Positions 58,182 through 64,000 of a stretch of DNA of 64,000 bases are shown piece by piece (position 1 is the first letter of the stretch; the number at the start of each line of letters is the position of its first letter). The notes under the pieces are model-generated. The model searched no databases. It saw nothing but the letters and a program-made list of their open reading frames with translations, and was not told the DNA's origin. The position numbers and the translations under genes are program-made. The DNA comes from Streptomyces atroolivaceus. GTDB lineage: Bacteria > Actinomycetota > Actinomycetes > Streptomycetales > Streptomycetaceae. The stretch covers positions 97,305-161,304 of the forward strand of contig NZ_JNXG01000020.1 in assembly GCF_000717025.1 (NCBI RefSeq), written 5' to 3'.

Positions 58182-58949
58182 TCAGCGCCCGCGGGCGCTG
58201 ATGTAACCGTCGACCCCGTCGAGCAGGCGCTGCAGGCCGAACTCGAGGCTGGGCATGATGTCGTTGTACTGCGTCTCGTCGGGCTCGAACGTGCCGGCCG
58301 CGACCATCTTGGACAGGGCGGGGAAATGGTCCTCGCCCACGAGGTGCTTCATCGCCAGGGCGTATTCCTGCGCCATCTCCTCGACGGGCACGCCCGACTG
58401 CTGCGGGCCCTGCGCCAGGTCGCTGGAGGTCCTGGCGAGATCCCGTACGGCACAGGTCACGAAGATGACGAGGTGGACCACCTCCTCCTCGTCCAGACCG
58501 ATACCGGAGACGTGGTGCAGCAGGGCCTCGAACCAGGCGAGCTGGTTGGGCCCGAGGGGAGGCGAGTTCGTGGTGATCCGCAGCAGCCACGGGTGTTCCT
58601 TGTAGACACCGAGCATCGCCCACACCCAGCCGTGGACACCCGCGCGCCAGTCCTCCGAGCCGGTGGCGGGGCGCGGCAGGCCGAGTGCGGTGTCGTAGAT
58701 GACGTCGACGAGCTGTTCCTTGCCCGGTACATAGCGGTACAGCGACATCGCCGTGTAGTCGAGCCTGCTGGCGACGGCTTGCATCGAGAGGCCTTCGAGG
58801 CCCACCTCGTCGGCGATCTCGATGGCGGTCGCGGCGATGATCTCGAGCGACAGTCCCGGCCGCGGGCCCCGGGTCGGTTTGTTCTTGGCCCCCCAGAGCA
58901 GCTCGACGCTGGTCGGCTGGGGTGCTCTCGCCTTTCGCTCAGGCGTCAT
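58182..58949 (-). CDS. TetR-family regulator of the adjacent exporter
   Basis: A 255-residue protein from the ATG at 58949 (MTPERK). An N-terminal HTH at about residues 38-85 has AIEIADEVGLEGLSMQAVASRL then MSLYRYVPGKEQLVDV, characteristic of TetR proteins. The C-terminal part resembles the TetR_C group with a tetracycline-repressor-like fold. It is divergent from a DrrA/DrrB-type ABC exporter, and an inverted repeat lies between them; it most likely represses the exporter until the product or a precursor binds. Start chosen because upstream codons overlap the promoter. Confidence 0.9.
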   Translation of the reverse strand: MTPERKARAPQPTSVELLWGAKNKPTRGPRPGLSLEIIAATAIEIADEVGLEGLSMQAVASRLDYTAMSLYRYVPGKEQLVDVIYDTALGLPRPATGSEDWRAGVHGWVWAMLGVYKEHPWLLRITTNSPPLGPNQLAWFEALLHHVSGIGLDEEEVVHLVIFVTCAVRDLARTSSDLAQGPQQSGVPVEEMAQEYALAMKHLVGEDHFPALSKMVAAGTFEPDETQYNDIMPSLEFGLQRLLDGVDGYISARGR

Positions 58950-58988
58950 GTGTCTCCAATGTTCGGCGCTTGACGCCCACCCTAAAAC

Positions 58989-59023
58989 TGTGTATGACTT
59001 AAGCCAAGTATATAAGGTACACA
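58989..59023. promoter_or_regulatory. Inverted repeat TGTGTA...TACACA with embedded TATAAG: TetR operator candidate
   Basis: TGTGTA at 58989-58994 and TACACA at 59018-59023 flank an A+T-rich core containing TATAAG (59011-59016), a possible -10 of the exporter. Midway between the divergent TetR and ABC genes. Confidence 0.55.
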
Positions 59024-59046
59024 ATTTGTTAAGGGAAGTGTGGTTG

Positions 59047-60057
59047 GTGACGGGTAACTATGCGATTGAGGCTCGCGGACTCCGTAAAGCGTTCGGCGAC
59101 CTGACCGTTCTCGACTCGGTCGACCTGCGGGTCGAAAGCGGCACCATGCTCGGTGTGCTGGGTCCGAACGGCGCGGGGAAGACCACGTGCGTCCGCATTC
59201 TCAGCACCCTGCTCGGTGCCGACGGCGGCACCGCCACGATCGCCGGCCACGACGTGATGAAGGAGCCCCGCGCCGTGCGCAGGGTGATCGGTCTCACCGG
59301 GCAGGACACCGCCGTGGACGAGCTGCTCACCGGGGAGGAGAACCTGGTGATGATGGGCCAGCTCTACCGCCTGGGGCGCTCCGCCTCGCAGAAGCGCGCG
59401 GTCGAGCTGCTCGACCAGTTCGGCCTCACCGACGCTGCCCGCCGACCCGTGAAGACCTACTCCGGCGGCATGCGACGCAGGCTCGACCTCGCCGTCAGCC
59501 TGATCAACTCGCCGCCCGTGCTCTTCCTCGACGAGCCGACGACGGGCCTGGACCCCACGAGCCGCATGGCCATGTGGGAGACCATCCGCAGGCTGATGGC
59601 AGCGGGGACCACGGTGCTGCTGACCACGCAGTACCTGGAGGAGGCCGACCAGCTGGCCGACCGCGTCGCCGTCATCGACGGCGGCCGTGTCGTCGCGGAG
59701 GGCACGGCCGACGAGCTGAAGCGCAAGGTCGGCTCCGAGCGGGTCGAGCTGACGTTCGGCGAGGCGGACCTGGCCAGGGCCCGCGCGCTGTTCGACGGCG
59801 AGCACGTCGGCATGCAGACCCTCAGCATGCCGATCGAAGGCCCCTCGGACGTGCGCGACCTGCTGAACCGCGCCGCCTCCCAGAATCTGGACGTGAAGGG
59901 CTTCGCGCTGCACGAGCCCACCCTCGACGACGTGTTCCGCACGCTGACCGGCGCCGGTCCCCGGACGGGAGCCACCACCGCCGCCGACACCGATGGCGCC
60001 GCCACCGGAGCCGGGGCCGCCGTAGGAGCCGGTGCCACCACGGGAGAAACCGCATGA
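59047..60057 (+). CDS. ABC exporter ATP-binding protein, DrrA type
   Basis: A 336-residue protein from GTG 59047, with AAGGGAAG 8 bases upstream; another GTG lies 9 bases earlier. Walker A is GPNGAGKTT at about residues 38-46, signature YSGGMRRRLDLA, Walker B VLFLDEPTTGLD. The C-terminal extension ends in an Ala/Thr/Gly-rich tail. This is the daunorubicin-resistance-type (DrrA) layout; paired with the permease it should pump the product out and give self-resistance. It overlaps the permease gene by ATGA. Probably under the divergent TetR repressor. Confidence 0.93.
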   Translation: MTGNYAIEARGLRKAFGDLTVLDSVDLRVESGTMLGVLGPNGAGKTTCVRILSTLLGADGGTATIAGHDVMKEPRAVRRVIGLTGQDTAVDELLTGEENLVMMGQLYRLGRSASQKRAVELLDQFGLTDAARRPVKTYSGGMRRRLDLAVSLINSPPVLFLDEPTTGLDPTSRMAMWETIRRLMAAGTTVLLTTQYLEEADQLADRVAVIDGGRVVAEGTADELKRKVGSERVELTFGEADLARARALFDGEHVGMQTLSMPIEGPSDVRDLLNRAASQNLDVKGFALHEPTLDDVFRTLTGAGPRTGATTAADTDGAATGAGAAVGAGATTGETA

Positions 60058-60851
60058 ACCAGGCCGTCGCACCCAAGGCCCGCCCGGAGTTCGTCCTCGC
60101 CGCCGGCGACTGCCTCGTGCTCATCCGCAGGAGCTTGCGGCACCTCACCAGGAACATGGACGAGGTCATCCAGTCCGTAGTCCTGCCGATCATGCTCCTG
60201 CTGCTGTTCCGCTACCTCTTCGGCGGCGCGATCCAGACGGGAGGGCCCAGCTACGTGAACTACGTGATCGCCGGCGTCCTCGTCGTCAGCATCGCCTTCA
60301 GCGCCTCCGCCACGGCGGTCGGCGTGGCCAACGACCTCCAGAACGGGATCGTCGAACGGTTCCGGACCATGCCGATGTTCAGCTCGGCCATGCTCGTCGG
60401 GCACGTCGTCTCCGCCGTGCTGCGGAACGTTCTCGCGGTGACGCTGGTCGTCCTCGTCGGCCTTCTCGTCGGCTTCCGCCCCTCGGCGAGCCTCGGCGAC
60501 TGGCTCGTCGCGTGCGGCCTCCTGCTGCTGTTCATCACCGCGATCTCGTGGCTGGCCACCCTGCTCGGCCTGCTGGCGGGCGGTGTCGAGGCCGCGAGCG
60601 GATACGCGATGATCCTCGTCTTCTTCCCCTACGCGAGCAGCGCCCTGGTGCCCTCCGAGAGCATGCCCTCGGTCCTGCGCGCCTTCGTGGAGAACCAGCC
60701 GTTCACGCCCATCGTCAACGCGGTCCGCGGGCTGCTGATCGGCACGCCGACCGGCAACAGTGTCTGGCTGTCCGTCGTCTGGTGGGTGCCGGTGCTCGTG
60801 CTCACCATGGCCTTCACGGTCAGGTACTTCCGGCGGCACACGGGTAAGTGA
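60054..60851 (+). CDS. ABC exporter membrane protein, DrrB type
   Basis: A 265-residue ABC-2 type permease with about six membrane segments, e.g. VVLPIMLLLLFRYLFGG, VNYVIAGVLVVSIAFS, VLRNVLAVTLVVLVGLLVG and a last one near WWVPVLVLTMAF. The NDLQNGIVERFRTMPM loop between them is characteristic of DrrB homologs. Coupled to the ATPase gene through ATGA. Together they form a half-size exporter acting at the cytoplasmic membrane. Confidence 0.93.
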   Translation: MNQAVAPKARPEFVLAAGDCLVLIRRSLRHLTRNMDEVIQSVVLPIMLLLLFRYLFGGAIQTGGPSYVNYVIAGVLVVSIAFSASATAVGVANDLQNGIVERFRTMPMFSSAMLVGHVVSAVLRNVLAVTLVVLVGLLVGFRPSASLGDWLVACGLLLLFITAISWLATLLGLLAGGVEAASGYAMILVFFPYASSALVPSESMPSVLRAFVENQPFTPIVNAVRGLLIGTPTGNSVWLSVVWWVPVLVLTMAFTVRYFRRHTGK

Positions 60852-60889
60852 GGGCGGCGTCCGGCACCCACCGGACGCCCGACGTCAGG

Positions 60890-60965
60890 GTGCAGACCGG
60901 CCGGTCGTTCTGCACCCGTCCCTCACGGTGCAGACCGGCCGGTCGCTCCGCACCCGTCCCTCACG
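60890..60965. repeat. Tandem repeat: two 38-bp units
   Basis: Units at 60890-60927 and 60928-60965 differ at two bases. Each begins GTGCAGACCGGCCGGTC and contains arms GTGCAG/CTGCAC (the second copy has CCGCAC), so each can fold into a hairpin. Lies between the convergent exporter and type II thioesterase genes, where it could act as a duplicated terminator. Confidence 0.85.
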
Positions 60966-61022
60966 ATCGCGAAAGCGGTACGCGGGCCACACGGTCGAGG
61001 CCGTCGCGGTGCCGGCCGCTTT

Positions 61023-61799
61023 TCAGCGGGCCCGCCCTCCGACCGCCGACCACTTCGCGACGTGCTCGGTGACGGCGGACAGGACCGCGCCCGCCTGCTC
61101 GTTCAGATAGAAGTGACCGCCGGGGAAGACGCGCATCCCGAACTCCCCGTCGGTGTGCTCGCCCCAGGCCCGCGCCTCGTCCTCGGTGACCCGCGGGTCG
61201 TCGTCGCCCAGCAGGGCGACCACCGGGCAGGAGAGCCTGTCGTCCGGGTCGTAGCGGTAGGTCTCCACGGCCTTGTAGTCGCTGCGGAGCGCCGGGAGCA
61301 CCATACGCACGATGTCGTCGTCCTCGAAGACCTTGTCCTCCGTTCCGCTCAGCGCACGGACTTCGCGGAGGAGGTTGTCGTCGTGCATCAGGTGCACGTC
61401 GTGGACGCGAGCGCGGGAGGGCGCGCCCCGGCCCGAGGCGAGCACCCCCAGCAGTTCGATCTCCGTACCCCGCAGCCGTCGCGCCACCTCGTAGGCGAGC
61501 ACCGAGCCCATGCTGTGCCCGAAGAGCGTCAACGGCTTGTCCGCCCACACCTCGAGCTCACGCGCCACGTGGTCGGCCAGTTCGTGCACGTCCTCGATGC
61601 ACTTCTCCGCACGCCGGTCCTGCCGCCCGGGATACTGGACGGCCAGTACCTCGATGCCGGGCGTCAGCGCCCTGGACACGGGGAAGAAGTAGGAGGCGGA
61701 ACCTCCCGCGTGCGGCAGACACACCAGACGTGTCCGTGCGGAGTCGGCAGCGTGAAAGCGACGTATCCACGGGCTCGGTTCACCGGATGCAGAAGTCAT
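61023..61799 (-). CDS. Type II thioesterase (PKS editing)
   Basis: A 258-residue alpha/beta hydrolase from ATG 61799 (MTSASGE). The oxyanion/start motif LVCLPHAGGSASYF is at about residues 25-38, the nucleophile Ser96 is in GHSMG, and the catalytic His is in GGHFYL near the end, with the Asp in the GDDDPR loop. These stand-alone enzymes clear wrongly primed ACP domains of modular synthases and raise yield. Minus strand, divergent from the fourth PKS gene, sharing a 377-base region with several TAGGGG boxes. Confidence 0.94.
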   Translation of the reverse strand: MTSASGEPSPWIRRFHAADSARTRLVCLPHAGGSASYFFPVSRALTPGIEVLAVQYPGRQDRRAEKCIEDVHELADHVARELEVWADKPLTLFGHSMGSVLAYEVARRLRGTEIELLGVLASGRGAPSRARVHDVHLMHDDNLLREVRALSGTEDKVFEDDDIVRMVLPALRSDYKAVETYRYDPDDRLSCPVVALLGDDDPRVTEDEARAWGEHTDGEFGMRVFPGGHFYLNEQAGAVLSAVTEHVAKWSAVGGRAR

Positions 61800-62176
61800 C
61801 TGTAGATGCAACCCTATTCTCGCGCGTTCCCCTGAACACACAACGGTCAGTTAATTATCCCGCGAATGTGTCAGCGTCCCGCGGGCCGCGCAACCCCTAG
61901 GGGTTGCGTGCGCCGCCCTGCGGGCGCGACGCCGAGGGCACCCCCTAAGCTCCGGCGCCCCCCTCCGGCCCGGGGAGCCGCACCGCGGCAGGCTAGGGGT
62001 GGTTCGTCCGATATCCCGCCGGTAGCGTGCAGAAGGATCTAGAGGAAGCGAAAGCCCGGGGCCGGCCGTGCATGGAAAGCAGTGATGTGCCTTCGAATTC
62101 CTTTGTGACAGACGAATTCCGGCGCTGAGCGAAAGTCCGCGACACCACCCCGGGCCGGGATCGACCGGAGCGATGG
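61800..62176. promoter_or_regulatory. Divergent intergenic region with 20-bp palindrome and further TAGGGG boxes
   Basis: A perfect 20-bp palindrome centred on CCCCTAGGGG lies at 61889-61908 (arms CGCAACCCCT). CCCCTA recurs at 61942-61947 and TAGGGG at 61994-61999. The region presumably drives the type II thioesterase and the fourth PKS gene and is the densest cluster of the candidate LAL box. I see no gene in it. Confidence 0.6.
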
Positions 62177-64000
62177 GTGACGTCGGTGGGGAACGAAGAG
62201 AAGCTGCTCAACTACCTCAAGCGCGCGACCGCTGACCTCCGCGAGGCGCGGCGGAAGCTGAGCGAGGTGGAGGCGCAACAGCACGCTCCGGTGGCCATCG
62301 TGGGGATGGCCTGCCGCTATCCGGGCGGGGTGCGGTCGCCGGAAGACCTGTGGCAGCTCGTCTCCGAGGGCGTCGACGGCATCTCCGGGTTTCCCACGGA
62401 CCGGGACTGGGACGTCGACGGGCTCTACGATCCCGAGCCCGGCAAGCCGGGCAAGTCGTACGTGCGTGAAGGCGGATTCCTCTACGACGCGGCCGACTTC
62501 GACGCCGGCTTCTTCGGGATCTCACCGCGCGAGGCGCTCGCCATGGACCCCCAGCAGCGGCTGCTGCTGGAGGTGTCCTGGGAGGCGTTCGAGCGTGCGG
62601 GCATCGACCTGACGTCGGTACGCGGCACACCGACCGGCGTCTTCGCCGGAGTCATGTACCACGACTACGGGTCCTGGGTGCGCGACATCCCCGAGGAGCT
62701 CGCGGGATACCTCGGCAACGGCACCGCCGGCAGCATCCTCTCCGGACGCATCGCCTACACGCTGGGCCTCGAGGGGCCCGCCATGACCATCGACACGGCC
62801 TGCTCCTCCTCCCTGGTCGCCATGCACTCCGCGATGCGCGCCCTGCGCTCCGGCGAGTGCTCGCTGGCCCTGGCGGGCGGCGTGACCGTGATGTCGACCC
62901 CTGACACCTTCGTCGAGTTCAGCCTCCAGCGCGGCCTCGCCTCCGACGGCCGGTGCAAGGCGTTCTCCGCGTCCGCCGACGGCACCGGCTGGGGCGAGGG
63001 CGCCGCCATGCTCCTGCTGGAGCGGCTGGACGACGCACGGAGCAACGGACACCAGGTGCTCGGCGTGATCCGCGGCTCCGCCGTCAACCAGGACGGCGCG
63101 TCCAGCGGCATGACGGCACCCAGCGGCCCCTCGCAGCAGCGGGTCATCAGGGCCGCGCTGGCGGACGCCGGGCTGTCGGCCGCCGAGGTCGACGCGGTCG
63201 AGGCGCACGGTACGGGGACGAGGCTCGGCGACCCGATCGAGGCGCAGGCACTGCTCGCGACGTACGGCGAGGAGCGCACGGAGGAACGGCCGTTGTGGCT
63301 CGGCTCCGTCAAGTCGAACATCGGTCACACGCAGGCTGCGGCCGGTGTCGCCGGTGTGATCAAGATGGTGCAGGCCATGAGGCACGGCGTGCTGCCGAAG
63401 ACCCTGCACGTCGACGCCCCCTCGACGCACGTCGACTGGAACGCGGGCGCCGTCGAGCTGCTCACCGGGACGCAGACCTGGGACACCCCTGACGGACGGC
63501 CGCGGCGCGCCGGCGTCTCCTCCTTCGGCCTCAGCGGAACCAACGCCCACCTGATCCTCGAACAGGCCCCCGCTCCGGCGGCGGACGACTCCGCCGGTGA
63601 CGCCGCGCCGGAACGCGGCACGTGGAGCGCCATGGCGTGGCCCGTGTCGGCCGCCACCGACGGCGCGCTGCGCGACCACGCCGCGGCGCTCCGCCTGCTG
63701 GCGCAGGACGGCGCAGCCCCGGACCCGGCCGACATCGGGCTCTCCCTCGCCCAGGGACGCACCGCGCTCAGCCGCCGTGCCGTCGTGGTGGGCCGCGACC
63801 GGGAGGAGCTGTGCGACGGGCTGGCCGCACTCGCCCGCGGTGAGTCGCCGGCGCGGAACGCGTCGACGGCCGGGGGCAAGGTCGCGTTCGTGTTTCCTGG
63901 GCAGGGGACGCAGTGGGTGGGGATGGGTGCGCGGTTGGCGCGGGAGAGTTCTGTTTTCGCGGCGCGGTTGGGGGAGTGTGCGGAGGCGTTGGCGCCTTTG
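62177..64000 (+). CDS. Type I PKS, N-terminal part (docking, KS, start of AT); continues past window
   Basis: The frame opens at GTG 62177, with GGAG 7 bases upstream, and is open to the window end (608 codons). Docking coiled coil ([20 protein letters not shown]) covers about residues 4-36; the KS (about 37-455) has DTACSSS and intact HGTGT and NIGHTQ, so it is an extending KS, not a loading KSQ. The AT begins near residue 570 ([14 protein letters not shown]). From about 63889 codon usage changes sharply, suggesting the AT has a different origin. Its extender specificity lies beyond the window. Same orientation as the other PKS genes. Confidence 0.93.
   Translation, partial: MTSVGNEEKLLNYLKRATADLREARRKLSEVEAQQHAPVAIVGMACRYPGGVRSPEDLWQLVSEGVDGISGFPTDRDWDVDGLYDPEPGKPGKSYVREGGFLYDAADFDAGFFGISPREALAMDPQQRLLLEVSWEAFERAGIDLTSVRGTPTGVFAGVMYHDYGSWVRDIPEELAGYLGNGTAGSILSGRIAYTLGLEGPAMTIDTACSSSLVAMHSAMRALRSGECSLALAGGVTVMSTPDTFVEFSLQRGLASDGRCKAFSASADGTGWGEGAAMLLLERLDDARSNGHQVLGVIRGSAVNQDGASSGMTAPSGPSQQRVIRAALADAGLSAAEVDAVEAHGTGTRLGDPIEAQALLATYGEERTEERPLWLGSVKSNIGHTQAAAGVAGVIKMVQAMRHGVLPKTLHVDAPSTHVDWNAGAVELLTGTQTWDTPDGRPRRAGVSSFGLSGTNAHLILEQAPAPAADDSAGDAAPERGTWSAMAWPVSAATDGALRDHAAALRLLAQDGAAPDPADIGLSLAQGRTALSRRAVVVGRDREELCDGLAALARGESPARNASTAGGKVAFVFPGQGTQWVGMGARLARESSVFAARLGECAEALAPL
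63889..64000 (+). other. Codon-usage break at the KS-AT junction
   Basis: Of the last 37 codons only one ends in C, eight end in T and the rest in G, and all four Leu codons are TTG. The preceding KS and linker use mostly C-ending codons and CTG/CTC for Leu. Marks a probable recombination joint at the start of the AT. Confidence 0.75.

Overview
The window looks like a Streptomyces chromosome. It is very G+C rich with strong C/G bias at third codon positions, it has a single TTA (bldA-type) codon in a pathway regulator, and its first third carries a housekeeping block in an order I recall from the S. coelicolor core (SCO58xx region): citrate synthase-like pair, topoisomerase IV A subunit, M16 peptidases, M23 peptidase, HPr, GNAT/acyl-CoA-synthetase fusion, phosphodiesterase, thymidine kinase.

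Core block, about 1-19250. It runs: a partial sensor kinase (minus); a LacI regulator preceded by repeated TTGCG boxes; a citrate synthase-like protein with an N-terminal HTH, divergent from a second citrate synthase; a CobW GTPase; the topoisomerase IV A subunit (minus); an M16 active/inactive peptidase pair; an M23 peptidase under a c-di-AMP (ydaO) riboswitch; a GntR regulator; HPr (minus); the GNAT-ACS fusion; a DUF5998-like protein; an alkaline-phosphatase-fold phosphodiesterase; and thymidine kinase. Immediately after tdk lies a frameshifted second copy of its 3' end, a plausible scar of the event that brought in the next region.

Biosynthetic region, about 19647 to the window end and continuing beyond it. 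It starts with a LAL/LuxR regulator (minus, with a TTA codon and a hairpin over its start codon). Three minus-strand sugar genes follow (SDR decarboxylase/epimerase, UDP-HexNAc-type dehydrogenase, PIG-L deacetylase). Then comes a plus-strand run: a two-module PKS ending in a thioesterase, a crotonyl-CoA carboxylase/reductase, a KASIII, a 3-hydroxyacyl-CoA dehydrogenase, a short GT-B glycosyltransferase-like protein, a one-module PKS and a two-module PKS. Next are a TetR regulator divergent from a DrrAB-type ABC exporter, a type II thioesterase (minus), and the start of a fourth PKS gene that runs off the window.

How it fits together (inference). KASIII, dehydrogenase and CCR form a cassette for a branched or long alkylmalonyl-CoA, and the last PKS module has an acyltransferase with an APGH motif unlike malonyl (HAFH) or methylmalonyl (YASH) types. 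The three sugar genes fit UDP-GlcNAc to UDP-GlcNAcA to UDP-XylNAc, with deacetylation to xylosamine. These cassettes, with polyene-type (DH-KR) modules, recall the glycosylated polyene macrolactams auroramycin and sipanmycin. The amino-acyl starter genes that would confirm a macrolactam are not in this window, so identity to any known cluster is untested. Repeated CCCCTA/TAGGGG boxes, including a 20-bp palindrome, sit in the cluster promoters and are candidate targets of the LAL regulator.
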